From Bartonella sp. 220B (GTDB taxonomy: Bacteria; Pseudomonadota; Alphaproteobacteria; Rhizobiales; Rhizobiaceae): a stretch of DNA of 64,000 bases. The notes beneath the pieces were generated by a model, which did not search any database, was not told the DNA's origin, and saw nothing but the letters and a program-made list of their open reading frames with translations. Positions 9,196 through 17,499 of this stretch are shown here, piece by piece. The stretch is from NCBI RefSeq assembly GCF_026930205.1, contig NZ_JANHOI010000006.1:1-64000 (forward strand), read 5' to 3'. How positions within the stretch are numbered: the first letter of the stretch is position 1; every line of letters starts with the position of its first letter. The position numbers were made by a program, and so were the translations under genes.

Positions 9196-9579
9196 ATGAA
9201 TACCCTCGTTTTTCTTCTTCTCTTGGTTTCATGTACAGATGATTTTAACAGCTGTTATTCTAACAACACAATGGTTAAAACTTACCCAACAGCTCAAGCC
9301 TGTGAACAAGCCATGATACCATCCACAAAAAAAATTGCCTCTTATGGGCAACAAATTTTTGCCCAATGTACAAGCATACAAGCAAACTTACACCAACAAG
9401 AAGTAAAATTGATCTGGTTTGTAACAAACCGCGGAAATTTTCTGCTTAAAAGTCAAACCCTGCTTAAAAATCAAACGATAAATGATAAAATGTCTAAAGA
9501 GCACGAAGAAGATATTTTACCACCATCCTTGCCTCTTCTCCATCCTTCTTCCACAAACCACTTGCACAAAAAAACTTAA
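9196..9579 (+). CDS. Small secreted or membrane-anchored hypothetical protein, EcfG-controlled
   Basis: I do not recognise a named family. The N-terminus (MNTLVFLLLLVSCTDDFNSC) is a short hydrophobic leader followed by cysteines, suggesting export. Lipoprotein processing is possible but the lipobox is not canonical. The mature part has a repeated Cys pattern (SCYSN, QACEQ, AQCTS) that could form disulfides. The last 40 residues are Ser/Pro/His-rich and probably disordered. It sits behind a perfect EcfG promoter, so it should be induced by general stress. It may be co-transcribed with the next gene, about 60 bases on. Confidence 0.65.
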   Translation: MNTLVFLLLLVSCTDDFNSCYSNNTMVKTYPTAQACEQAMIPSTKKIASYGQQIFAQCTSIQANLHQQEVKLIWFVTNRGNFLLKSQTLLKNQTINDKMSKEHEEDILPPSLPLLHPSSTNHLHKKT

Positions 9580-9641
9580 AAGCCTAAACCCATCAGGCCC
9601 CCAAAATAATCGGCAGGAAAAAACCAATGGAAGAGGAGCGC

Positions 9642-10088
9642 ATGATGGATAATCAACACATTCAATCTTCAAAAGACCATCACGCAGAGCAATGTACATT
9701 GCCTCAAGATTACCCTCCCTTAGACCCCGCGGTAGAACGCGTAAGAAAAAAGCTTATGCGTTTCATGTTTATTTCTATGCTCATAACGCTTATTCTTATT
9801 CTTGTCGTACTCTTTGGAGTAATCTACAAAATTGTAGCAACAAATTCAGCGCCTCAACAAACAACCCCTTTTTCCTCTCATAGGATAAATCAAAAAACCG
9901 TTTACCATACACTCTCCTTACCGAAAGAAACACAAATTTTGTCGCAAAGCCTTTCGGAACAGAACATTGTCTTGAAAGTTTTAACACCAGAGGGACAGAC
10001 AAAGTTCATGGTCTATAATTATTATACCGGTGCGCTGATTGCTGTACTTATCTGTGAAACAACAGAAAGCGCATCCCTCCCCCATTAA
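9642..10088 (+). CDS. Single-pass membrane protein, DUF6476-like
   Basis: Predicted inner-membrane protein with a cytoplasmic N-terminus and one strong membrane segment (FMFISMLITLILILVVLFGV) preceded by VERVRKKLMR. A small periplasmic domain follows (residues about 75-148). This layout matches the DUF6476 family of Hyphomicrobiales as I remember it; function is unknown. The frame also has an ATG at 9627, but GAGGAG lies just before the ATG pair at 9642/9645, which I prefer. It probably belongs to the EcfG-driven unit with the preceding gene. Confidence 0.65.
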   Translation: MMDNQHIQSSKDHHAEQCTLPQDYPPLDPAVERVRKKLMRFMFISMLITLILILVVLFGVIYKIVATNSAPQQTTPFSSHRINQKTVYHTLSLPKETQILSQSLSEQNIVLKVLTPEGQTKFMVYNYYTGALIAVLICETTESASLPH

Positions 10089-10100
10089 AGTGATAACACG

Positions 10101-10146
10101 CCTCACAAGAGACTAACCTCACAAGGGACTAACCTCACAAGGGTCT
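10101..10146. repeat. Short 16-bp tandem repeat
   Basis: Three imperfect copies of CCTCACAAGGGACTAA lie directly after the preceding gene's stop. Non-coding. Confidence 0.7.
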
Positions 10147-10154
10147 AAAACATC

Positions 10155-10475
10155 GCTCTTGGCTAAGCATCTTCCTCTGCCAAACATATTGCCCCACGCG
10201 ACATCGACGTGGTTCCCTCTGCATCTTTTCAGCTAAGAAATGCAACACCTCATCACTTGCAATGGATATTTTGAAGCACAAATGCTTCCTGTCAATAAGA
10301 ACCAAGCCTGTTTAGCAGTATGGTTTTAGAAAAGATTGTTTCTCTTTCTATAAATAGTTCAGTTTCTTTAAACAGGAAAAGCAACTTTTTCTCTCAACGC
10401 ACCAGCATTTTGAGAAATTTCTGCCCCCCCTTTGAAAGTTCAAAACCTAAAAGCTCAAGATAGGCTCTTTCTCAA
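10155..10475. pseudogene. Mosaic of decayed 3' ends from DUF4167 and the HWE kinase
   Basis: The outer parts (about 10155-10235 and 10373-10475) resemble the 3' portion of the adjacent DUF4167 gene on the minus strand. For example, GAAAGTTCAAAACCT and the CTCAAG that follows it are shared. The inner part (about 10241-10372) resembles the 3' end of the HWE kinase gene on the plus strand; TGTCAATAAGAA, CAAGCCTGTTT and TTAGAAAAGATTGT are shared. Both are interrupted by substitutions and indels. The nested order suggests duplication followed by insertion or recombination. Confidence 0.7.
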
Positions 10476-10540
10476 GAGAAATACAGTCTAACACCATTAA
10501 GCCCGCCACCCATAAGCGCTTTCATGCTGCTTGATGATTT

Positions 10541-11329
10541 TTAAACATTTTCCTCGGCCGAAGATGTTGCTACCCGACGACGACGCGGCTTTCTCTGTAT
10601 CTCTTCACCCAAGACAGGAAAAGAAGCCGTTTTTTCTGTCGACGCATCACCATTTTGTGATACCTCACCATTTTGAGAAGTTTCTAATGCAGCCTTTGAA
10701 AGTTCAAAACCTGGAAGCTCAAGGGGGGCTTTTTCTTGGGCACGGACAGTACGTCGACGTGAAGAGCGACGTATTTTCTTGACAGGTTCAACACTTTCTT
10801 CAGCAGCGCATTGCTCTTGATCACTTTCCTCATCTAACAAAGCAGGTGCCTTTAATGCCTCTCCATATGCGCATCCATTTTGTGGCTTAGTGTATTGACC
10901 ACGACCATTTTCTTGCGCTCGTATTTGAGAGATGTCCGTATCACAACTGACAGTGTCTTTTCTCTCACCCTCAGTGTTTATTTCACCGTATTCTTGCTCA
11001 TTGTTTTCATCACGGCTCTCATCACGGTTTTCATCACGTTTAGCAGATTGGGAATTTTGGCCAACCGCTGCGAGAATAATACGCAAATAATGCTCCGCAT
11101 GTTGGAGATAATTCTCTGACATAACGCGATCACCAGCCCCCTGAGCATCACGCGCGAGACTTATGTACTTGTCAGCAATTTGCTGCGCATTTCCGCGAAT
11201 CTTAACATCTGGACCGCTACTTTCATAATTTCGAGATAACGGGTTAGGTCCACGACGATTATTGTTGTTATTATTACCATTACTGTTATTATTGCGACCG
11301 CGTACCCGTCTATTTTGTTGTGGCCTCAT
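10541..11329 (-). CDS. DUF4167 domain-containing protein
   Basis: Conserved alphaproteobacterial protein of unknown function, often basic and proposed to bind nucleic acid. The N-terminus is rich in Arg and Asn (RGRNNNSNGNNNNNNRRG). The DUF4167 core spans about residues 25-90 (SRNYESSGPDVKIRGNAQQI, then YISLARDAQGAGDRVMSENY and QHAEHYLRII). The remainder is charged and low-complexity with Arg clusters (RRSSRRRTVRAQ), likely disordered. In related genomes it lies near prfA/prmC and clpB. Here the phage-type cluster sits between it and clpB. No prfA or prmC is present in the window. Confidence 0.85.
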   Translation of the reverse strand: MRPQQNRRVRGRNNNSNGNNNNNNRRGPNPLSRNYESSGPDVKIRGNAQQIADKYISLARDAQGAGDRVMSENYLQHAEHYLRIILAAVGQNSQSAKRDENRDESRDENNEQEYGEINTEGERKDTVSCDTDISQIRAQENGRGQYTKPQNGCAYGEALKAPALLDEESDQEQCAAEESVEPVKKIRRSSRRRTVRAQEKAPLELPGFELSKAALETSQNGEVSQNGDASTEKTASFPVLGEEIQRKPRRRRVATSSAEENV

Positions 11330-12798
11330 CTTTGTCCCTTTTTTTGGAGTATGTGTGTCTTAATTGACTCTTTTAATTGCACTATTTTCCGATAATGCTG
11401 GTCATGCCTAAAATACGGTTATCAGACCATCCACGTTTTATTTTACTTAAATGATACCTACTGATATTTGATAAAAACATGTATTTTTTGAAAATTACAA
11501 AAACAGTAGGGAAACCGCAAACTTAAATTCCCTATTTCTCTGTTAACCAGCAAAAACCCAGTGATGTCCATATAAAATGCCAAGTATTAAAATGCCAAGT
11601 ATTTTTTTTTAAAATAGACCATATTTTACTAAAAAAATAACCATCTTGTGGAAAAACAAAAAAGAACATGCATGCGATACCCCTAGTAAAAGAATAAATT
11701 CTATCAGAGAATAAAGAGAAGCTCTTTTTTCGCTTTAAAATGACCGATTGATTCTAAAAACGCCGATATTCCCTGCCCCACATCGCACTTAACTCATAAG
11801 TACTTACACCCCCACGAGTCATTGCATGAACGTATTCACATTTCGAATATAGTCTTTCTTTTGCATTAAAGCAAGACCTTTGTAAACGATAATCCACTCT
11901 CTCTTCACAAATCTCTCATTTTTTATACACTGTTGAACAGAAAGCACACTTCAAATCCTTTAATTATCAGCAAAGCGGTTCTCTTGACGGTTCTCTTGTC
12001 AAAGCGAGCCAATTGCTCAATAGCATGTTATTTAAAAGTTTCAGATATGCGGCTTTTATTGCTACCTACCAAAACGCTATAAGGAGTGTCTCTGCTAACG
12101 GCTTCATCCCCACCACAACGGATTTTGGAAAAGGAGGTTCCTTTTAAGAGTGAGAAATTCAACGTTTTTTGAGCAAAAAACCTCAGATAATTCACTTTTC
12201 CCACAACCAGACAGCTTCCTGCCAAAAATCTTTCTAAAAACTCCCTCTTCGGTAGTTGCAAAGAAAAGCTATCGGAAAGCCATGGAACAGTGACAAAGGA
12301 CAAAATAATGGGTCTTACCACAAAGAAATGCAAAAAACCTTTTCTCACCTCTCACACATTATAACGCATGCTCTAATAGACAGATCTACCAATAATAATA
12401 CGACATTTTTATGGTTTATCTTGATAACATTCCTCAAGCGAAACATGTACATACTCTATCATAAAAATGAACGATTTTTCTGCTTTTTCAGAACCAATAG
12501 CAAAAAGTATGGTTTTTGCCTTTCTTTTCTCTCTCAAGCGAGACCTATAATAAAGACGCCAGACAATGACCAGTGTTTCTCTGACCAGTGTTTCTCTTTT
12601 TACTTTTGTGAATTTTGTAATATCTTTCAATCATTAAATAATAAAGAAGCTTTTATCAAACTTCATTGTCATTTCTGCTTTTCTCATAGGGTGTTATTGT
12701 AAAATGGCATAAGCATTACAAAATACGCTCTTTTTTAAAGATTAAACTTTTGTATTGTTCATCAAATTGCGCAGAATATTAAATTTTCTTGTTAAAAT
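11330..12798. other. Gene-poor region, nothing recognisable
   Basis: About 1.5 kb without a convincing gene. It holds a perfect 15-base direct repeat (AAAATGCCAAGTATT twice, near 11574-11603) running into a T-tract. A second direct repeat, TGACCAGTGTTTCTC twice, lies near 12567-12597. ORFs of 70-150 codons exist but lack ribosome-binding sites and protein-like composition. Confidence 0.6.
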
Positions 12799-13242
12799 TT
12801 AAAAGTGATTACGCACTTTACTTTTTTCATGTTCTTTTTCATTGAAAAGGCAATCCCGTAAGAGAAAATAATTTCCATCCCCCGGTCGTACTATTTTCAC
12901 ACATTTTTTCTTTGCAGCATCAGAGAGTGTATCCCACATTTCACGAATAGTAAAATAGGCTTCGCTTTCCAAGTTAATACAACGCTGATATATTTCCTTC
13001 TTCATATCGGGCATCACTGAGGCAGAAATTTCTTTGCAATAGACGCGCAAATCAAAAACCGGAATCGTCAATGCCACAGGAGCTTGTTGTATGAATTGTT
13101 TTTGAGAAGAAAAAGAGTCAATCATTTTTACAACACCAAAACACAATGCCACAACACCAAAAAGGAACAGACAAACCAACATGGCCTTGCGACATATTTT
13201 TTTTAAATAAGCATTTTGCCGCGCGCGGATTCTTTTTTCCAT
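12799..13242 (-). CDS. Hypothetical single-pass membrane protein
   Basis: Not recognised as a named family. A basic N-terminus (MEKRIRARQNAYLKKICRK) precedes one membrane segment (AMLVCLFLFGVVALCFGVV). A periplasmic domain of about 100 residues follows with four cysteines (VYCKE, QRCIN, KKCVK, RDCLF), which may form disulfides. Its size and topology resemble small Cys-containing envelope proteins. It stands alone. Confidence 0.6.
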   Translation of the reverse strand: MEKRIRARQNAYLKKICRKAMLVCLFLFGVVALCFGVVKMIDSFSSQKQFIQQAPVALTIPVFDLRVYCKEISASVMPDMKKEIYQRCINLESEAYFTIREMWDTLSDAAKKKCVKIVRPGDGNYFLLRDCLFNEKEHEKSKVRNHF

Positions 13243-13414
13243 AAAGACTTTGTCCTTTAGCGTCTCAAAATAAGCTTTTTATAGCAAAAGTAAGAGAAGC
13301 ATCAATGTTTAAAAGCATGTTACAGCACCAAACGCTCTATTTTTTATATCAAACACTTTAGCGCACTAAGCAACTTCTGCCTCACATGTTTCATGACAAC
13401 TTGACGCATTTATC

Positions 13415-13471
13415 GCACATTTATACAAAACAAAACAGAAAGGCACTGTCTTTCCCTCTGTATAAATGTGC
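13415..13471. other. Long inverted repeat (13-base perfect arms)
   Basis: Arms GCACATTTATACA and TGTATAAATGTGC are perfect complements separated by 31 bases. The spacer contains a further short stem (GAAAG/CTTTC). No T-tract follows on either strand, so it is not a standard terminator. It lies between the preceding membrane-protein gene and the lysozyme remnant. Confidence 0.7.
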
Positions 13472-13545
13472 CTTACATCACCATCCTCAAGAACACTCTA
13501 TTTTACGAACCATGAGAATAAAATGCTATACAACTTTTATAAAGG

Positions 13546-13767
13546 TCAACACCGCACATACAAATCGCAAAAGACTTCTATCCCCAGTTTATAGCAAAAA
13601 GACACAACAGCACCAAATTGCTTATTGCTTAAAGCCCCTTTACGCCTCGGTTCAATGATTTTCTCAAATTGTGCCAAATTTCTTCCTTGAAGGATTTTCG
13701 CTTTGCTTTTCGTTATTTCTTTTTGAAACATTGACATTTTCACCTCCGCAAAAGAGGCTCCCCACAC
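13546..13767 (-). pseudogene. Fragment of a phage lysozyme (glycoside hydrolase 24)
   Basis: The translated segment LAQFEKIIEPRRKGALSNKQ followed by FGAVVSFCYKLG matches the middle of phage-type GH24 lysozymes, whose family signature is L-x-x-x-Q-F-x-A-L-V-S-F-x-Y-N-x-G. The N-terminal region with the catalytic Glu and the C-terminal third are missing. It lies just downstream of the virion gene cluster, where an endolysin would be expected, so lysis function here appears lost. Confidence 0.65.
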
Positions 13768-14065
13768 GCTCTAACTATAACCGATGACACACACATTCAT
13801 GCAATCTTACGAAGTTGACCAAGCAAAATCTTCTCATTGGCTTAAGTAAGGGCAAGGTTTTAACAAGCACAAACTCTTATAAAATTTTTCGTACGTCTTA
13901 GCACTGGACATAGGCTTTGCAGACAATAGAAAATCGACCAAAGCATTTTTTTCCGCAGATAAATCTATATTTCCTTTCATAGATAAAACGGCAAAAAATC
14001 AGTAGATAGATCTTCATTTATGCCAAGAAATCCATTTGCATGATCGCTTTTAATGTTTCCATCGC

Positions 14066-14350
14066 TCATGATTTGAGATCTTCATGCTCTCTCTCACTCT
14101 CTTGACCACTTTGTTTGAGATTCTCAAGATCTTTCATCATTATTTTCAATTGCTGTTCCAAATCCTCTATACGCTGCACCAATTGCGAGATGTTTTTGCT
14201 TTGTTTTTTGTCAAAGCGCTCGATATCTTGGTCATTTTTTTTCAGCAATGCATTGAGAGGGGCATGTCCCATTCGTCCACTGGCATAAAGAACCACACGA
14301 ATATGTTCAGGCTCATCAATGTCAGAGATAGAAAAAGGAAAGAGTGCCAT
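14066..14350 (-). CDS. Small coiled-coil protein at the end of the virion gene cluster
   Basis: 94 residues. The first 30 look folded (MALFPFSISDIDEPEHIRVV) and the rest is a predicted coiled coil (LVQRIEDLEQQLKIMMKDLE). The family is unknown to me. Position after the tail-collar gene suggests a structural or assembly role, for example a tail-fibre accessory. It lies about 220 bases from the collar gene; a short hairpin with a T-tract on the opposite strand lies between them. Confidence 0.6.
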   Translation of the reverse strand: MALFPFSISDIDEPEHIRVVLYASGRMGHAPLNALLKKNDQDIERFDKKQSKNISQLVQRIEDLEQQLKIMMKDLENLKQSGQESEREHEDLKS

Positions 14351-14571
14351 ACTATGTCCTCATATTTGTTACAGAATAAATGATGCATGACATCAGCGTA
14401 TTTGGACACCTTTTCCCCAGCGCGCTTTTACAGACAGACATCGATACCTTATTGAAAAGTTTCTAAAAAATACCACCAAACTGGAAACACTTTCTATTTT
14501 AAATATTTTAACGTATTTTTTTCAACAACGCTTAAAGCGTTTTTTAAAAGTCATGCAAAAAGAGGGTGTTT

Positions 14572-15573
14572 TCACGTTTTCACGGCATAAATCACTGCGA
14601 CATTGACAGGACGTGTTTCATTTCCCCCTGTGGCTTCTAAAATGACTGTATGTGTATGCTCTCCTGCGAATGCTGTCAAAGAATTTGTTCTATCTCGTCC
14701 ATATGGATAACATTTCCACTCATTAGGAGAGGCTGCTGCCATGTCTTTGATCCCTATAAAACTATGTTGGTGATTGCCAGCAGAATCTGTTTTCCCTTGA
14801 TGGGTATGGTTTTTAAAAGAATCTTCTTGCCTACTTCCCAAAAGGCGTCCTTTATCAATCTTTTGTGCACTATCAAGCCCACGCAAAAACATTCCACGCA
14901 AATCAGGAACATTGAATGTTTCCCACCCATCTCCCTGTCCCCATGTTGTACCAAGAGCAGCAAAAAGGCCCGCATACTCCTTGCGTGAATATTCTTGCCC
15001 ATCGCACAAAAGCCAACCAGCAGGCACTTTTTCCATAGCAAAAGTGCCAATAAAGCCAGAGGAAAAACTTTCGGGTAAGGGAGGAAGTTTGGGAATTTCA
15101 GGGAGTTTTATGGTAGGATTGGTTAAAAACCAGCCATCGGCGTTTTCCCCAGCAATATCACAAGTATAGACCAACTCATAAAGCCCTCGCTTTTGGATTT
15201 CTCCCCCCTTTAAAGGGGCGATACCCTCTGAGGTTATCTGATAAACGGGTCGCGAAGGCAATCCGTTTAAGGCAACATTTGTGATTCCTCTATTCACTCC
15301 TTGTGCTTTAAAGCGCACCACAATACCATTGACATAAGCTTCGAAAGGCGATTTGGTAACTAAACAAATAGCTGTTCTGTTTGTGTCCTCATCGACGGTA
15401 AATTTTGTTTCGATTCCCCCTCCATTATCGAAGAGATATTCTTTGATACGTTGCATCATAGCGCGCGCACTATCATTGACGGAACTTGGAGGTTGTCCTT
15501 CTGCCCAATTTATATCTTCATCGGCGGAAGCATTTTCCAATGCGAACAATGACCAATCATAAATCGAACTCAT
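14572..15573 (-). CDS. Phage tail collar / tail-fibre protein
   Basis: Predicted receptor-proximal tail protein. The N-terminal part (MSSIYDWSLFALENASADED, then EGQPPSSVNDSARAMMQRI) is the opening typical of podovirus-type tail fibres. The C-terminal tail-collar domain is clear: GFIGTFAMEKVPAGWLLCDG, then FNVPDLRGMFLRG, and His-rich NHTHQG, NHQHSF and EHTHTV motifs. The ATG overlaps the upstream gene's TGA (ATGA), indicating translational coupling. A tail-collar protein is also part of the described Bartonella gene transfer agent. Confidence 0.88.
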   Translation of the reverse strand: MSSIYDWSLFALENASADEDINWAEGQPPSSVNDSARAMMQRIKEYLFDNGGGIETKFTVDEDTNRTAICLVTKSPFEAYVNGIVVRFKAQGVNRGITNVALNGLPSRPVYQITSEGIAPLKGGEIQKRGLYELVYTCDIAGENADGWFLTNPTIKLPEIPKLPPLPESFSSGFIGTFAMEKVPAGWLLCDGQEYSRKEYAGLFAALGTTWGQGDGWETFNVPDLRGMFLRGLDSAQKIDKGRLLGSRQEDSFKNHTHQGKTDSAGNHQHSFIGIKDMAAASPNEWKCYPYGRDRTNSLTAFAGEHTHTVILEATGGNETRPVNVAVIYAVKT

Positions 15574-16694
15574 AGAACATATCCTTTTTGCAAAAAGCGA
15601 AGACGAGCAAAAAGCGAAGAAAAGAAAGCGGCGATTTTCTTTTTAGGCGTTGTGACCTTTTCCATTTGAAAGCCAAGTTTATGATAATCGACATGCAAGA
15701 ATTTTGTCTTTGCATTGATAAAAACGGCATCGGGCTTCAAACGCAGCACATCTTGGGCAAGAACGCCCCGATAGCGTTGTGGATTTCCTTTATAATTAAA
15801 GAGATAAAGTGGATAGCCATTTTTCTCACCCACAAGAGTGATATTTTCTTTCGCTCTCACATCACAAAGTCCTAAGATTCCACCCACCAATCCCAGCACT
15901 TGCTGAGCATCACGTAAGGGATCTTTTGTAATGGAAGGCATAGTTGTTGAATTTCCTGATTTTGTTCCGTAATTTCCAGCGGCTTGAGTTCCCACACCCA
16001 ACAATTGCGCCAACCGGCTCCATCCTTGATTATCTTGTTCAATCCATTTTTGGCGCTCTGCATCCAAAGCACTTTGACGGTTGAGATCTTGAATCATTCC
16101 GCCCTTCAAAGCATTGGCTTGTGCGTTGCTTTGCCCTTGATAGTAGCTGTTAGCGGCATTTACTTGGTCACGCAAAGAGCGATCAATCATCTGATTGGCA
16201 TTCATCATATTATTGATATCTTGATTATACTGTTGCGCTGTAGCATTTGTAGCCAAAGCACCGAGCTCATCGGCGAGCACACCGGTATGTGCCCCAGAGC
16301 CATAGCGCCCCGCCCCAGACATCGATTGATTAATGGCATCAGAGGTTTTACTCAAAGCATTTTGCAAAGCAGCATTAAATTTACTATTGCCTCCAATCCA
16401 GTCTCCCTTTGCCATATTGAGGAGATTTGTAGCGCTTTGCGTTGGTGCATTAAACCATTGTGTCAAAGCAGGATTGTTATATTGACGCGCAGCGCTCTCT
16501 AAACCGGTGAGGGCATTTTTTGTCATATCGCTAAGACCAGCGGTGCGTTCCCCCTGATAAACATTGCCTCCGATACCATTATTATAAAGATCGAGCGCTT
16601 GAGCACTAGCTTTTTTAAAGATCTCTGCAGCCCAAGCGGGTGGTGCATTTGTCTGTGTTGTTGTTTGCACTTGAGGTGTTACTTTTTTTCTCAT
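15570..16694 (-). CDS. Phage tail/needle-like protein with S74-type chaperone end
   Basis: The N-terminal two thirds are Ala/Asn/Gln-rich and helical (ALQNALSKTSDAINQSMSGA), resembling internal or tail-tip proteins of podoviruses. The C-terminus (from about residue 280) carries a peptidase S74-like intramolecular chaperone signature: CDVRAKENITLVG, then YPLYLFNYKG and RYRGVLAQDVLRL. The usual S-D at the self-cleavage position reads C-D here. Overlapping ATGA junctions on both sides place it in the same operon. Confidence 0.7.
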   Translation of the reverse strand: MRKKVTPQVQTTTQTNAPPAWAAEIFKKASAQALDLYNNGIGGNVYQGERTAGLSDMTKNALTGLESAARQYNNPALTQWFNAPTQSATNLLNMAKGDWIGGNSKFNAALQNALSKTSDAINQSMSGAGRYGSGAHTGVLADELGALATNATAQQYNQDINNMMNANQMIDRSLRDQVNAANSYYQGQSNAQANALKGGMIQDLNRQSALDAERQKWIEQDNQGWSRLAQLLGVGTQAAGNYGTKSGNSTTMPSITKDPLRDAQQVLGLVGGILGLCDVRAKENITLVGEKNGYPLYLFNYKGNPQRYRGVLAQDVLRLKPDAVFINAKTKFLHVDYHKLGFQMEKVTTPKKKIAAFFSSLFARLRFLQKGYVL

Positions 16695-17149
16695 GGAACC
16701 AAAGCCTTTCTATAGTGAATAAGATTACGAGAATATCCGTGACGTGCGAGCATTTTCACCCACCCAATTCTTCCAAACAGATGTAATTCCTCAGCATGGA
16801 TTGAACGCGCCCATTGTTCGACCTTCTCAATCAATGGCACCAATTCCAGCCCTCCTTCTCCGGCAAGATCTGAAAGGACGACGTGTTTTTTGCCCCTTTG
16901 AGTTCTTTCAATTTTAGTGATCGCAAAGGCACTAAACTGTGTTTTATTTTTTAAGATCAGCCATAATTGTGCTTGCCCTGTAGCGAGTTCCTCAGCAATC
17001 GTTGCCAAACAGACATCATCGGGAAAGCGTTTCGCGTATTTTTTTAAAGCAGCATTAAGAGCCTCTTGATAGGGTGCTATTTTTTCCCATGGCCATTGCT
17101 CTGTAAGATGAGCAGAATAAAGATTTTGGCTTTCCTGTTGCCATATCAT
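16691..17149 (-). CDS. GNAT-like phage protein
   Basis: 152 residues from the ATG used here; an in-frame GTG 18 bases upstream is possible. The pattern AQLWLILKNKTQFSAFAITK, then HVVLSDLAGEGG and LHLFGRIGWVKMLARHGY resembles the acetyltransferase-like fold of small podovirus proteins encoded next to tail genes. No catalytic assignment is safe. Overlapping ATGA with the next gene shows coupling. Confidence 0.6.
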   Translation of the reverse strand: MIWQQESQNLYSAHLTEQWPWEKIAPYQEALNAALKKYAKRFPDDVCLATIAEELATGQAQLWLILKNKTQFSAFAITKIERTQRGKKHVVLSDLAGEGGLELVPLIEKVEQWARSIHAEELHLFGRIGWVKMLARHGYSRNLIHYRKALVP

Positions 17150-17289
17150 ATTTTTAAATTTCCCCACCTTCTTTTAAAGCCAAGCTCTCTTTCCCTTATG
17201 AAGCATGCAAACCTCTTGTTTTATAAAACCACCTTAACCTGGTCTCTTAAGAAGAAGCACACCACCACCCTTCATTATAACAACACGCT

Positions 17290-17455
17290 ACCACACGCCC
17301 TTATTCAGGCGCTTGCCCTCCGCACGCTCCTTTCAAGCACCCGTGCCCTACCACGCGCCCCCTATTCAAGCACCCACGCTCTCGTGCATGCTCCTTTCAA
17401 GCATCCACGCTCTACCGCACGTTCCTTTCAAGCACCCGTGCCCTATCGCATAATT
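17290..17455. repeat. Imperfect tandem repeat of about 31-33 bp
   Basis: About four copies of a unit built around CCTTTCAAGCACCCGTGCCC, with variant copies reading CATCCACGCTCTACC. C-rich on the plus strand and not covered by a gene. The whole 17150-17487 interval between the GNAT-like gene and the next tail gene is non-coding. Confidence 0.75.
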
Positions 17456-17467
17456 TTTTGTTTCAAT

Positions 17468-17499
17468 GGCATGCGTTAAAGCGTGCTTTAACGCATGCC
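17468..17499. other. Near-perfect 32-base palindrome overlapping a stop codon
   Basis: Arms GGCATGCGTTAAAGC and GCTTTAACGCATGCC are perfect 15-base complements with only GT between them. The stop codon of the minus-strand tail gene lies inside the palindrome. No T-tract follows on the minus strand, so a processing or stability hairpin, or a protein-binding site, is more likely than a terminator. Confidence 0.75.

Noticed and set aside
12028-12348. 106-codon minus-strand ORF
   Set aside because: No ribosome-binding site and no recognisable pattern; composition like the surrounding non-coding DNA.
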